A program made the position numbers and the translations under genes. From NCBI GenBank assembly GCA_963767635.1, contig CAVYEM010000003.1:186001-250000 (forward strand): a stretch of DNA of 64,000 nucleotides, written 5' to 3'. Shown here one piece after another: positions 1 to 8,433 of the stretch. The number at the start of each line of letters is the position of its first letter. The stretch's first letter is position 1. The notes under the pieces are model-generated. The model had not been told where the DNA came from. It saw only the letters and a list, made by a program, of their open reading frames with translations, and searched no databases. The DNA comes from CAVYEM01 sp963767635 (GTDB lineage: Bacteria > Vulcanimicrobiota > Vulcanimicrobiia > Vulcanimicrobiales > Vulcanimicrobiaceae).

Positions 1-1633
1 CCGTGCCCCACGGTTCGGTCACCTGATCCATGCCTTCACGCACAGCCTTAAGGGCTTCTTGCGTAACCGGAACGTGTCTGATGATCTTCGGGGCGAACGT
101 CTTGACGAGGTGTCCGGTTCGATCCCGAATCTGTGAGACGACGCGCGGCGTGTAGAGCGTGCCGCCGTTGATCACCGCCGATTCGACGTTCGCCATTTGC
201 AGCGGCGTGGCTTGCAGCGCTCCTTGCCCGATTGCCAAGCTGCACACGTCGGACGGCTCCAATGGAAGGCCTGCCACTTTGAGCATCCACGCGTTTGTCG
301 GATAGTTCCCGGCGAATTCGCCCGGGAGATCGATGCCGGTCTTTTGGCCGATGCCGAAGTACCGCGCATATTTGCGCAGGCGGTCGTTCTTGAGGCGATA
401 CCCCATCTGATAGAAATAGCCGTCCGACGATGCCGCAAGCGCGTGCACGAACTGCGTGGTTCCCAGACCGCCCGAAGCCATGTCCACAAACTCGGCTCCG
501 TAACAATTCCATGCGCCGCTGTCGTACACGTTTTCGTTGACCTTCACCACGCCCGCGCTGATCGCCGCTGAACCTGTGACCATTTTGAACGTAGAGCCCG
601 TCGGGGTTGCCGCTTCGATGGCGCGATTGAACAACGGTTGCGAAGAGTCCAGAAGATAGTACGCAACTTTTTTGTTGTCGTTCGAAGCAAAAGCGTTGGG
701 ATTGTAGTTCGGATAGCTTGCCATCGCGAGCACTGCGCCGGACCAAGGGTCCAGGATGACCACCGCGCCGCTGACTTTGCGCTTTCCGCCGGTCCAGCTG
801 CGAATGCCGCCGGCCAGTGCGCGTTCGGTAATCGCCTGCAGACGCCAGTCGACGTTGAGGATCAGGCTGTCGCCGGCAGCGGGTTGTTTGGCGGGAAGTT
901 TGATGCTCGGAACGACCTGATTCTGCGAATCGACGACGATGCGCTGGCCGCCGGGATCGCCCCGCAGATAACTATCGTATTGGTACTCGATGCCGTCCTT
1001 GCCGATGACATCGTTCATCGAATAGCCCTGGCTGCGGCGCTGCTTGTATTCGTCCGGCGTAATCTGCCCGACGTAGCCGAAAATGGCTGAGCCGAACCCG
1101 CCGTTGGGATAGTTGCGTACGGCTTGGACTTCGAGATCCACGCCGGGCAGATCGTTGAGGATCTCCGAAAGTCTGCTGACCTTGGCTACGGGAATATCGG
1201 TGGCCAGGATTACCGGGCCGTACGGCTCGTACGCCGAGACTTGGTCGAAATCGGAATAGTTCACGCCATGATGATGCAGCAGCTGGCGGCGCAGTTTGGT
1301 GGCCGGCACGCCGATGGTCTGCGCGACGGTCTTGAGCTCGCCGTCGATGTCTTTGACCTCCGAAGGGATGAGCGCCACGACGAACGAGGGACGGCTGCGA
1401 ACAACAACTCTACCATTCCGATCGAAGATCAGCCCGCGCGGAGCGGCCACGGGAATGAGCCGTATCTGATTTGCTTGCGCTGCAGCGCGGTATTCTTGTC
1501 CGTGCACGAGTTGAATCTGCGCGAGCCGTACGACGAGCGCGATGAGCGCCAGCACGAAGACAAGCGCGAAGAATCCGATGCGCCAGGGCGAGTACTGCCA
1601 CTGCGCCGGCCGCCGCTGATACCCCGTCTTCAT
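1..1633 (-). CDS. mrdA: Penicillin-binding protein 2 (peptidoglycan transpeptidase), 3' end outside window
   Basis: Reading the minus strand from the ATG at 1633 gives 544 uninterrupted codons up to the window edge. The protein starts with a short cytoplasmic tail and one membrane anchor (about residues 18-40), followed by the PBP dimerisation domain and a transpeptidase domain. The catalytic SxxK motif is S347-TFK in the context PTGSTFKM, and the second motif is SSD at about 402-404, the form usual in PBP2. The KTG/KSG box lies beyond the left edge. PBP2 cross-links peptidoglycan in the elongasome with RodA and MreBCD. The ATG overlaps the stop of mreD (ATGA), so the two are translationally coupled. 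The role follows from family and neighbours; identification is firm. Confidence 0.95.
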   Translation of the reverse strand, partial: MKTGYQRRPAQWQYSPWRIGFFALVFVLALIALVVRLAQIQLVHGQEYRAAAQANQIRLIPVAAPRGLIFDRNGRVVVRSRPSFVVALIPSEVKDIDGELKTVAQTIGVPATKLRRQLLHHHGVNYSDFDQVSAYEPYGPVILATDIPVAKVSRLSEILNDLPGVDLEVQAVRNYPNGGFGSAIFGYVGQITPDEYKQRRSQGYSMNDVIGKDGIEYQYDSYLRGDPGGQRIVVDSQNQVVPSIKLPAKQPAAGDSLILNVDWRLQAITERALAGGIRSWTGGKRKVSGAVVILDPWSGAVLAMASYPNYNPNAFASNDNKKVAYYLLDSSQPLFNRAIEAATPTGSTFKMVTGSAAISAGVVKVNENVYDSGAWNCYGAEFVDMASGGLGTTQFVHALAASSDGYFYQMGYRLKNDRLRKYARYFGIGQKTGIDLPGEFAGNYPTNAWMLKVAGLPLEPSDVCSLAIGQGALQATPLQMANVESAVINGGTLYTPRVVSQIRDRTGHLVKTFAPKIIRHVPVTQEALKAVREGMDQVTEPWGT

Positions 1634-2238
1634 CGCGCCGCTCGCTGTTCTTTTCGCGAAGCTCGCTGCTCTTTGCGCGCCGCTCGCTGCTGTATGCGGC
1701 GTTCGATCGCTACGGCGGCAATTGCGAGCGCCCCATTGAGCAGCGCCGTCCAGAGCGCTTGATGAAAGTGCAGGCGCGCATAACCGGCCGGGTAGCCTTC
1801 GAGCGCCATGACGATCCAGAAAACCATCCGCCGCAGGAGCGTAGCGGCGAAGGCGACGCCGCCCATGACGGCGATAGAGTCGGCGAAGAACCATCGCGAC
1901 AACGCGGCTGCGAAGAGCGCCGTCAGCGTCGTGGAAATGGTCCATGCGCCGCCCGTCTGCGTTGCGAGCGCGTCCTCGCACAATCCGGCGATCAACCCGA
2001 ACGCCGCCGCGCGCCGCATGCCGGCGTGTAATGCATACCAAACGACAACGACGAGCACGAGGCTGGGCTGCGCATTGCGGAAAGCGGCGTAGTGCATGAC
2101 TTGCGTCTGCAAGAGCAACGCGATCGCCAGGAATGCGGCGGCGATCCACCACGCGGGTCCGGAAAACGGCGCCTCGTCCGGACCGGTGCGCGTGTTGACG
2201 CGCACGCCGGTGGGTTCGCTACTTCGGAATAACGACAA
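1630..2238 (-). CDS. mreD: Rod-shape-determining membrane protein MreD
   Basis: This 202-residue polytopic protein has about five hydrophobic segments after a soluble N-terminal stretch of about 27 residues. Its size, its hydrophobic profile and its position between mreC and mrdA identify it; MreD sequences are poorly conserved. It acts in the inner membrane as part of the elongasome. The ATG at 2238 lies inside the end of mreC (20-base overlap), and a later start at a GTG about 12 codons in is possible. The last 17 residues are a basic, charged tail encoded by a 21-base tandem repeat, which is unusual for MreD. Confidence 0.85.
   Translation of the reverse strand: MSLFRSSEPTGVRVNTRTGPDEAPFSGPAWWIAAAFLAIALLLQTQVMHYAAFRNAQPSLVLVVVVWYALHAGMRRAAAFGLIAGLCEDALATQTGGAWTISTTLTALFAAALSRWFFADSIAVMGGVAFAATLLRRMVFWIVMALEGYPAGYARLHFHQALWTALLNGALAIAAVAIERRIQQRAARKEQRASRKEQRAAR
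1641..1703. repeat. Three 21-base tandem units at the 3' end of mreD
   Basis: Three consecutive units, each beginning CTCGCTG on the plus strand (from 1641, 1662 and 1683), encode the repeated RKEQRA-type tail of MreD. The first two units match at most positions and the third is more diverged. This looks like replication slippage inside the coding region that lengthened the C-terminus without breaking the overlap with mrdA. Confidence 0.75.
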
Positions 2239-3025
2239 TGCGATCGAGGGTTGAAAAATCTACCGCGGGCTTGAGCAGCGCCGTTTGATACAGACTGGAG
2301 TCGCCGCGCTCGATCTTCACGATCGTGCCGATCAGGGCGCCGGAGTGAAAGGAGCGCGCTTCTCCGGTAACGATGCGGTCGCCGACGCGCAGCGGCGCGT
2401 CTTGAGAGACATAATCCAGCCGCACGCTGCTTTGATTGCCTTTGGCCACACCCCAGTACCGTCCGCGCTGAACGATCGCCGGAATCGTGCTAGTCAAATC
2501 GGTGATGAGCGCGACCTTGCTGACGAACGGCCCAACCTCGACCACACGGCCGACCACGCCGGCTCCGGCCAGGACTCCGTCATCCGGCGCGATACCGTCG
2601 CGGCTGCCCTTGTCGATGGTCACGCTTTGAATCCCGTTTTCGGGCGGAAATCCAATGACGCGCGCCTCAACGGCATGCGCGTATTCCTGCAGGCGCGGAG
2701 CGATGCCGACCTGCTCGCGATACGCCGCTACCAGCTCGTACATGTGCGCGTTCTCGCGCTGTAGGCGCACATTCTGAGCCTGCAGCGCCTGGTTCGTTCG
2801 TTCGAGCGATGGAATGTTTGCAAGCGCCTGGCCGCCGGACCTCGCTCCGCCGACGGCCGCGGAAAGCGCCTCGTCGAATGCCAGAGCTACCGAGCCCACC
2901 GCGACGGACACCGGACTGGACGTACCGGTTCGGGTAGCGCTCACTTGCACGAGCGCAACCAGCGCCGCGACGATGATCACGCTGATGATCGCGAAGAGTG
3001 CTCGCTCGTCCCGATATGTAAAAAT
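2219..3025 (-). CDS. mreC: Rod-shape-determining protein MreC, probable ATT start
   Basis: The product has an N-terminal membrane anchor, a coiled-coil stretch (about residues 60-95, with repeated L/Q/E/R) and the MreC beta-barrel region containing DKGSRDGIAPDDGVL and VGRVVEVGP. It is a periplasmic scaffold linking MreB to PBP2. The only standard start, GTG at 2980, would cut the anchor in half and has no ribosome-binding site. The frame stays open upstream, and an ATT at 3025 has GGAG six bases before it and adds residues that complete the anchor (TYRDERALFAII). I therefore place the start at 3025. A start codon altered by a sequence error is the alternative. Gene identity is secure, the start is not. 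Confidence 0.85.
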   Translation of the reverse strand: MFTYRDERALFAIISVIIVAALVALVQVSATRTGTSSPVSVAVGSVALAFDEALSAAVGGARSGGQALANIPSLERTNQALQAQNVRLQRENAHMYELVAAYREQVGIAPRLQEYAHAVEARVIGFPPENGIQSVTIDKGSRDGIAPDDGVLAGAGVVGRVVEVGPFVSKVALITDLTSTIPAIVQRGRYWGVAKGNQSSVRLDYVSQDAPLRVGDRIVTGEARSFHSGALIGTIVKIERGDSSLYQTALLKPAVDFSTLDRIVVIPK

Positions 3026-3035
3026 GGCCTGCTCC
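3026..3035 (-). promoter_or_regulatory. Ribosome-binding site supporting the ATT start of mreC
   Basis: Minus-strand GGAG (3035-3032) sits six bases before the ATT at 3025-3023. The conventional GTG start at 2980 has nothing like it upstream. The site lies in the 16-base gap after the maf stop codon (3042-3044). Confidence 0.5.
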
Positions 3036-3041
3036 GGTCGG

Positions 3042-3662
3042 CTATCTCGGCGTGCCGCCTAGATTCGTTATCGGCAGTGCAAATCCCAACTCGCGCAGCG
3101 TCCGGTTGAACCGGGCGAGCGGGAAGCCCATGACCGTGTAAAAATCGCCACGTATCGTCTCGACCAGCGTAGCTCCGTAGCCTTGAATTCCATAGGCGCC
3201 CGCCTTATCCATGGGTTCGCCGCTTGTGACGTAGGCGTCGATTTCGTCCTCGCGCAGCGGAAAGAACGTCACCTGCGTGCTCTCGCACCGTTCGATGAAT
3301 TGCTCGCGCTTGGGCATAGAAACGGCGAATGCCGTGTGCACGACGTGCGTTCGCGCCGAAAGGTCGCGCAGCATGCGGCGCGCATCCGCGCCGTCGCGCG
3401 GTTTGTTGTACGCTACGCCGTCCACGTCGACGACCGTGTCCGCGGCCAGAATAGGAATCGTTATTGCGCCTACGCGATCCGCGACGTCGCGGCACTTGCT
3501 GCGCGCGTGCGCGATTGCAAGTTCGCGAGGCGTGAGATGCGCAATCTCCGGTTCGTCGTATTCGCTGGGTATGACGCGAACCTTCAGCTGGAGCGACTGC
3601 AGCAATGCAAGGCGGCGCGGTGAAGCCGAAGCCAGAACGAGACTATCGATAACGCCGGCCAT
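3042..3662 (-). CDS. maf: Maf-family nucleoside triphosphate pyrophosphatase
   Basis: The ATG at 3662 gives a 206-residue protein beginning MAGVIDSLVLASASPRRLALL, the Maf signature (LASxSPRR). It also has the central ILAADTVV motif and the KAGAYGIQGYG motif that line the nucleotide pocket. Maf proteins hydrolyse non-canonical or modified dTTP/UTP-type nucleotides and are linked to septum formation. The open frame reaches 3986, but the upstream part has no Maf similarity and is antisense-like sequence of the preceding lipoprotein gene, so the later ATG is preferred. It overlaps the upstream gene by 20 bases and precedes mreC, the classic maf-mre order. Confidence 0.93.
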   Translation of the reverse strand: MAGVIDSLVLASASPRRLALLQSLQLKVRVIPSEYDEPEIAHLTPRELAIAHARSKCRDVADRVGAITIPILAADTVVDVDGVAYNKPRDGADARRMLRDLSARTHVVHTAFAVSMPKREQFIERCESTQVTFFPLREDEIDAYVTSGEPMDKAGAYGIQGYGATLVETIRGDFYTVMGFPLARFNRTLRELGFALPITNLGGTPR

Positions 3663-4056
3663 CAACCTCGATGTATCCCGCAATATGCCGTCCGCCGGGA
3701 TCGCGATGGGTCCAGTGGATGACGCCGTCGTCGCATTCGAATTGGCCTTGCAGCTCGATCGGCTCGCCGCGATGCAGCGGAATCGGTCCGGTGATGTCGA
3801 CGTTGTCTTCAACTCTCCAAGTGCGTGAAGCGATCGCCACCAAAAACCCTTCGTGCATCCCGCTGCGCGAGTCTCGTACGCCCAGAACACGTACGACGTC
3901 GCCGCGCTCGCGTATTTCGTCGTACCGTGCGCCGCTCTGGCATGCATGCAGCGCTTGCGTGAGGGTATCGAAGCGGGGGGCAGCACAGGATGAGAGCAGC
4001 AGTGCCGTCACAATCAACCCCGCAATCCTCACGGAGCTAACCATTCGAAAAGCCAT
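3643..4056 (-). CDS. DUF3465-family lipoprotein
   Basis: This 137-residue protein begins with a lipoprotein signal: hydrophobic residues 9-21 followed by the lipobox LSSC with Cys24. The mature part carries the DUF3465 pattern: a GVIHWTHRDPGGRHIAGYI block near the C-terminus and a preceding HRGEPIELQGQFECDDG stretch. The family has no established function; small predicted beta-barrel domains of this type are periplasmic or outer-membrane anchored. It sits between nadD (20-base overlap) and maf (20-base overlap), so it is part of the same transcript. A second ATG four codons in would give the same mature protein. Confidence 0.8.
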   Translation of the reverse strand: MAFRMVSSVRIAGLIVTALLLSSCAAPRFDTLTQALHACQSGARYDEIRERGDVVRVLGVRDSRSGMHEGFLVAIASRTWRVEDNVDITGPIPLHRGEPIELQGQFECDDGVIHWTHRDPGGRHIAGYIEVDGRRYR

Positions 4057-4645
4057 ACAGCCGCTGCTGGATAACGTACTGCCAAACCGCCTCCGGCACC
4101 AAATAGCGCACCGAACGTCCTTGGGAAAGCAGCGTGCGCACCAGCGTCGCGCTCTCGGGCATCTCGGGCAAATGCAACGTCTTGACGCGCGAGCGAAGCG
4201 TTACCGGCACGGCGGCAATCACGCGCGCGACCGCCTGCGCGCTCGTGCCTGCCCGCGGCGCGATCACGAACGCTTCCAGCGATTCCAGCACTTCTTCAAA
4301 GCGAACCCACGCGTTGCTCGCCAGCGAATCGGCTCCCGTAATGAACGTGAGCGACGCGCCAGGATACTCAGTTTTGATCTTCGGCAGCAGATCGGCCGTG
4401 TAACCCGTTGCGCCGGGCCTCAAGTCCGTCTCGTCAAGGAAGAAATCGGGATTCGACTCGATTGCGCGCGCGATCATCGCGCAGCGATCTTCGGCCGCCG
4501 CTTGCGGCTTGGTTCGATAGTGGACGGTGCTGGTCGGAACGAACAGCACGCGGTCGAGCCGTTCCATGATGCGGGCCGATTCCGCCACGAATAAGTGGAT
4601 GTTGTGAATCGGATCGAAGGTACCGCCGAAGATCCCCACCCTCAC
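4037..4645 (-). CDS. nadD: Nicotinate-nucleotide adenylyltransferase
   Basis: The 202-residue protein starts MRVGIFGGTFDPIHNIHL, the GGTFDPxHxxH nucleotidyltransferase motif. A later segment with TGADSL and the C-terminal RSVRYLVPEAVWQYV is typical of NadD. It transfers AMP from ATP to nicotinate mononucleotide in NAD biosynthesis. The ATG overlaps the obg stop codon (ATGA), giving the common obg-nadD coupling. The gene usually found next, rsfS, is replaced here by the DUF3465 lipoprotein gene. Confidence 0.95.
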   Translation of the reverse strand: MRVGIFGGTFDPIHNIHLFVAESARIMERLDRVLFVPTSTVHYRTKPQAAAEDRCAMIARAIESNPDFFLDETDLRPGATGYTADLLPKIKTEYPGASLTFITGADSLASNAWVRFEEVLESLEAFVIAPRAGTSAQAVARVIAAVPVTLRSRVKTLHLPEMPESATLVRTLLSQGRSVRYLVPEAVWQYVIQQRLYGFSNG

Positions 4646-5904
4646 GAATACGTAAACTCGTGCGGACCGATTCGCACCGTATCGCCTTCAGACGCGCCGA
4701 GTTCGCGCAGTCGCTTGTCTACGCCCATCTTGGCTAAAATCTGCTCGAAGCGCGCGAGTCCTTCGTCGGAATCGAAGTTCGTCATGGCGGCCAGCCGTTC
4801 GACGCGCTCGCCTCGAATGATGAACGCTTCTTTCTCCTTGTGAATCGTGAACGGCTCGGCGGTACGTAGCACGATGTGCGCCGGCGCCGGCGTTGCGAAC
4901 TCCGGCAGCGGCGCATGCCGAATCGCGTGCCACACGGCGTAGACGAGTTCGCGCACGCCCTGACCGGTCGCAGCGCTGATGCCATGCACCTCGCCGAACT
5001 GCGCTCGCAGTTCCTCCAGGCGTTCGCCGGCCTGCGGCAGATCGAGTTTGGAAACGACCAGCAGCGCCGGCTTGCTGCAAAGATTCGCGTTCCATGCCCG
5101 CAGCTCTCGCTCGACGGTGGCCTTGTCGGCCCGCAGCTCGTCCAGCGTCTTGGCTCCGTCCAGCAAGTGCACCAGCACGCGCGTGCGTTCGATGTGCCGC
5201 AAAAATTGATCGCCCAGCCCGGCTCCCAGATGCGCGCCCTCGATGAGACCGGGGACGTCGACCATGACGAACGACTCTTCATCGGAAACCCTCACGACGC
5301 CAAGCTGCGGTTCCAGCGTAGTGAAGGGGTAGTCCGCGATCTTCGGACGTGCTGCCGAAACAACGGAGAGCAGCGTCGATTTCCCGGCGTTCGGCAGTCC
5401 CACGATGCCGCAATCGGCGAGCAGCCGCAATTCGAGCCGTACGGAAAAATGCTCGCCCGGTTCGCCTTTTTCGGCGAAGTGCGGCGCTTGCCGCGTGCTC
5501 GTGGCAAAATGCTGATTGCCCAAGCCGCCTCGTCCGCCTTTGGCTACCAGCACGCGATCGCCGGCAGCTTGCAGGTCCGCCAGAAAACCTTCGGACTGTC
5601 CCTCCTTCGTGCGATACACGAGCGTGCCGACCGGTACCCCGATCGTCAAGTCTTCGCCGCTGCGCCCCGATTTGTTGGAGGTGCCTCCGGGTTTGCCGGA
5701 ATCTGCCGCGAAGGCCCGTTTGAATCGGAATTCGACGAGCGTGGAACGTTCCGCATCGGCTTGCAAATAGACGCCGCCGCCGTGGCCGCCGTCGCCGCCC
5801 GCCGGTCCCCCCTTTGGGATGTACTTCTCCCGGCGCCACGCCACCAGGCCGTCGCCGCCGTTGCCGCCCGCCACGGAGATCGTGGCTTCGTCGATGAACT
5901 GCAT
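4642..5904 (-). CDS. obg: GTPase Obg (CgtA), ribosome assembly
   Basis: The 420-residue protein has the three Obg parts. The glycine-rich Obg fold covers residues 1-158 (GGNGGDGLVAWRREKYIPKGG). The G domain follows, with G1 GLPNAGKST at 169-177, G3 DVPGLIEGAHLGAGLG, G4 SKLD and G5 ISAATGQG. A C-terminal OCT domain begins at about residue 345. Obg binds the 50S subunit and couples ribosome maturation to growth and stress. It follows rpmA after 66 bases that hold a hairpin, the usual rpmA-obg arrangement. No defects seen. Confidence 0.97.
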   Translation of the reverse strand: MQFIDEATISVAGGNGGDGLVAWRREKYIPKGGPAGGDGGHGGGVYLQADAERSTLVEFRFKRAFAADSGKPGGTSNKSGRSGEDLTIGVPVGTLVYRTKEGQSEGFLADLQAAGDRVLVAKGGRGGLGNQHFATSTRQAPHFAEKGEPGEHFSVRLELRLLADCGIVGLPNAGKSTLLSVVSAARPKIADYPFTTLEPQLGVVRVSDEESFVMVDVPGLIEGAHLGAGLGDQFLRHIERTRVLVHLLDGAKTLDELRADKATVERELRAWNANLCSKPALLVVSKLDLPQAGERLEELRAQFGEVHGISAATGQGVRELVYAVWHAIRHAPLPEFATPAPAHIVLRTAEPFTIHKEKEAFIIRGERVERLAAMTNFDSDEGLARFEQILAKMGVDKRLRELGASEGDTVRIGPHEFTYS

Positions 5905-5920
5905 GCTCGTGCGTCTCGCG

Positions 5921-5949
5921 AAACAGAAAGAGGACCCGCAGGTCCTCTT
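5921..5949 (-). terminator. Hairpin between rpmA and obg, possible attenuator
   Basis: A perfect 9-bp stem (AAGAGGACC paired with GGTCCTCTT, loop of four) spans 5928-5949. On the minus strand it is followed by TTTCTGTTT. The T-rich run is interrupted, so this is a weak terminator or processing site. It could lower obg expression relative to rpmA. Confidence 0.5.
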
Positions 5950-5970
5950 GCAGCCGTGTTCCTGCGCTTC

Positions 5971-6253
5971 TTACGCGAGAGCCGGTCGAACGTGCACGTG
6001 CTTGCGGTTACGATGCATGGCAAACTCTACGGTGCCGTCGCTCAACGCGAAGAGCGTGTGGTCCGTTCCAATGCCGACGTTCTGACCGGGGTAGAAATGC
6101 GTGCCGCGCTGGCGGATGATGATGTTTCCTGCGATGACCTGCTGGCCGCCGAACTTTTTCACGCCCAACCGCTGAGCGTTGGAATCGCGGCCGTTGCGCG
6201 TAGAACCCGCGCCTTTTTTGGACGCGAAGAGTCTGAAGGTCGAAAAGGAACAT
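5971..6253 (-). CDS. rpmA: Ribosomal protein L27 with N-terminal extension, one-base frame break near the start
   Basis: From the GASKK-type core onward (residues FASKKGAGSTRNGRDS, then QRLGVKKFGGQQ) this is a normal L27 ending at 5971. No standard start exists in that frame. An ATG at 6253 reads MFLFDLQ in another frame, and dropping one base (A at 6232) joins it exactly to LFASKKG. The result matches the Firmicutes-type leader (M-x-x-L-D-L-Q-x-F-A-S-K-K) that the protease Prp removes before ribosome assembly. The span of 283 bases equals 94 codons plus one base. L27 is essential in practice, so a consensus error is more likely than a pseudogene. rplU and prp are not beside it. Confidence 0.9.
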
Positions 6254-6288
6254 AGCGGCGCTACTATAGCAGAGCCCTGCGAAGGTCG

Positions 6289-7096
6289 TCAAATGCAGGG
6301 TCCGCCGCCCTTCGGCGGAGTCACTGCGAACGCGACCGCATGCCGGCTCCGCTGGGCCACAAACAGGGCACGAGCAAACTGCCCGGTATTCCATTCGCTC
6401 AATACGCGCAGGCGCGTCATCTCCAAGCGATTCTGGGGCGGTAGGACGTACGTCCGGTCTGTCGTCACGCCGAGCCGGACGTTTGCCCGGCACACCAGCG
6501 CGAGCGTTTCGCGATTGAACCGCCCGGACGGATACGCGTACGAGTCCACCGGCACGTGCAGGGTTCTGCGCAGCGCGCTCACCGAATCGTCGATTTCAAA
6601 CCGTTGCTGCTGCGGCGCCATTCCGGCAAGATCTTCGTGAAGCACGCCGTGCGCGGCAATGTCCATGCGCTGAGCCAGCATGGAGCGCAGGTCCGCCCAT
6701 GTCAAATGCCGCGGACGTCCCAGTTCCCCCGTGACGACGTAAAACGTCGCGCTGTCGCCGTACCGGTGCAGCAGCGGCACGGCATAGCGAAATTGATCCG
6801 CATATCCGTCGTCGAAGGTCAGGACGACCACGCGATCCAGACTCTGGCCGCGCTGGAGCCGCCGTTCGAACTGCGCCATGCTGATAGCAGCAATGCCTTG
6901 GCTTTTCAAATACGCGAGCTGCGTGCCGAGCTGTGCCGGACGCACCGTCAGTTCACGGCCGACGAGTCTCCGCGGGACGATCCACATCGACCCGATGGTA
7001 CATCAGTATGGGCGGCGGCACGAAAGTCGCGGGCAATGCTGCAGCGGGCCCCGCAACGCTCGCAAGCAGAAACGTCAAAACGGCAATGGGCGGCAT
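6289..7096 (-). CDS. Exported polysaccharide deacetylase (NodB domain), one-base frame break
   Basis: The ATG at 7096 gives a signal-like N-terminus (residues 1-21, ending GPAAALPA), then PPPILMYHRVDVDRPAE, the opening strand of NodB-type deacetylases. One surplus base at 6967 (GAG-A-CTC) shifts the frame. Removing it joins to LVGRELTVRPAQL and the rest of the domain, with the metal-binding TFDDGYAD motif and the AAHGVLHEDL motif (H for metal). The gene probably removes acetyl groups from peptidoglycan or an envelope glycan outside the cytoplasm. The span of 808 bases equals 269 codons plus one. It is divergent from fabF across 55 bases, in which I see no convincing promoter boxes. Confidence 0.82.
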
Positions 7097-7151
7097 TACG
7101 GTACTTTTCGTAAGAGGGACCCGGTTGGACCCGCCGTAACAGAGGGACGTT

Positions 7152-8420
7152 TTGGATGCTTCGACTTACGCCGCCCCGGTCAAGCGCCGCGTGGTGGTCA
7201 CGGGCCTGGGGGCGGTGACGCCCTTAGGGAACACCAAAGATGAATTTTGGCGCAGGCTGACGGCCGGGGAAAGTGGTGTCGGGCCCATCACTGCGTTCGA
7301 TGCAACGGATTTCTCCACGCGGTTCGCAGCGGAAGTAAAGGACTTCGATCCGGAAGCGCTGGTCGGCAAGCGCGAATCCAAGCGCATGGACCGCTTCTCG
7401 CAGTTCGCCGTCGTGGCGGCAAAGGAAGCGCTCGACGATTCCGGACTGGACTTCGCGGAACCGGGATTGCTGGAAAGCAGCGGCGCGATCATCGCTACGG
7501 GCATCGGCGGCATTCTCACGTTCTGGCAAAGCTCCGAAAAGGCCAAAAAGGACGGTACCTGGTCCAAGGTCACGCCTTTCTTCATTCCAATGCTGATGGC
7601 GAACGCGGCCTCGGCGCAGATCTCCATGGCATACGGGCTGCGTGGTCCGCTTTTCGCGGTTTCGAGCGCGTGCGCCAGCGGCAACGACGCAATCGTCACG
7701 GCCTACAATTACATCGCCAACGGTGAAGCCCCGATGATGGTCACGGGCGGAAGCGAAGCGACGATTTCTCCGTTGGCGGTGGGCGGCTTTTGCTCCATGA
7801 AAGCAATGTCAACCCGAAACGACGATGCGCAGCGCGCCAGCCGTCCGTTCGACAAAGAGCGCGATGGATTCGTGCTGGGCGAGGGCGCCGGCATTTTGGT
7901 GCTCGAAGACTACGAGCATGCGCAGGCTCGCGGCGCGCGCATCTACTGCGAATTCTTCGGTTACGGGCAATCTGCAGACGCTTATAATCTCGTTGCGCCG
8001 GATCCGGACAGCCGGGGTGTCGAACTGGCGCTCGGGCGCGCGCTGGCCAATGCGCGCGTGCAGGCTACCGAAGTCGACTACATCAATGCGCACGGCACGT
8101 CGACGCAGCAAGGGGATCTCGCCGAATCGCAGGCCATCGCGCGCATCTTGGGAGCGGACGCGAAGGTCGCGGTCAGCTCGACCAAATCGATGCACGGCCA
8201 CGCGCTCGGAGCGGCAGGCGGCATCGAAGGTGTTGCGACAGTGCTGGCCGTTTACGACGATCTCATGCCGCCGACGATCAACTATGAGATTCCCGATCCG
8301 GAGTGCCTACTGGATTACGTGCCGAACGTTGCTCGCAAAGCGCCTGTAGATGTTGCGCTTTCGAATTCGTTCGGTTTCGGCGGCCACAACAGCGTGGTTG
8401 TCTTCGGCAAGTTACGTTGA
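7152..8420 (+). CDS. fabF: 3-oxoacyl-[acyl-carrier-protein] synthase II
   Basis: The 422-residue protein reads RRVVVTGLGAVTPLG near its start. It has the condensing-enzyme triad: Cys174 in SSACASGND, His in INAHGTSTQQGD and His in KSMHGHALGAAGG. It elongates acyl-ACP with malonyl-ACP in fatty-acid synthesis. The start is TTG at 7152, preceded by AGAGGGA with good spacing; the ATG at 7156 is in another frame. fabF-rnc-smc is a widespread gene order, though acpP, which often precedes fabF, is absent here. The 3' gap before rnc (128 bases) holds two repeat elements. Confidence 0.96.
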   Translation: MDASTYAAPVKRRVVVTGLGAVTPLGNTKDEFWRRLTAGESGVGPITAFDATDFSTRFAAEVKDFDPEALVGKRESKRMDRFSQFAVVAAKEALDDSGLDFAEPGLLESSGAIIATGIGGILTFWQSSEKAKKDGTWSKVTPFFIPMLMANAASAQISMAYGLRGPLFAVSSACASGNDAIVTAYNYIANGEAPMMVTGGSEATISPLAVGGFCSMKAMSTRNDDAQRASRPFDKERDGFVLGEGAGILVLEDYEHAQARGARIYCEFFGYGQSADAYNLVAPDPDSRGVELALGRALANARVQATEVDYINAHGTSTQQGDLAESQAIARILGADAKVAVSSTKSMHGHALGAAGGIEGVATVLAVYDDLMPPTINYEIPDPECLLDYVPNVARKAPVDVALSNSFGFGGHNSVVVFGKLR

Positions 8421-8433
8421 AACGGCAAATCCG

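Noticed and set aside
6225..6253. Programmed +1 frameshift in rpmA (and atpA, desulfurase)
   Set aside because: No slow or stop codon at the shift, no prfB-like slippery site, and the same pattern at several unrelated genes; error at AGCT is simpler.
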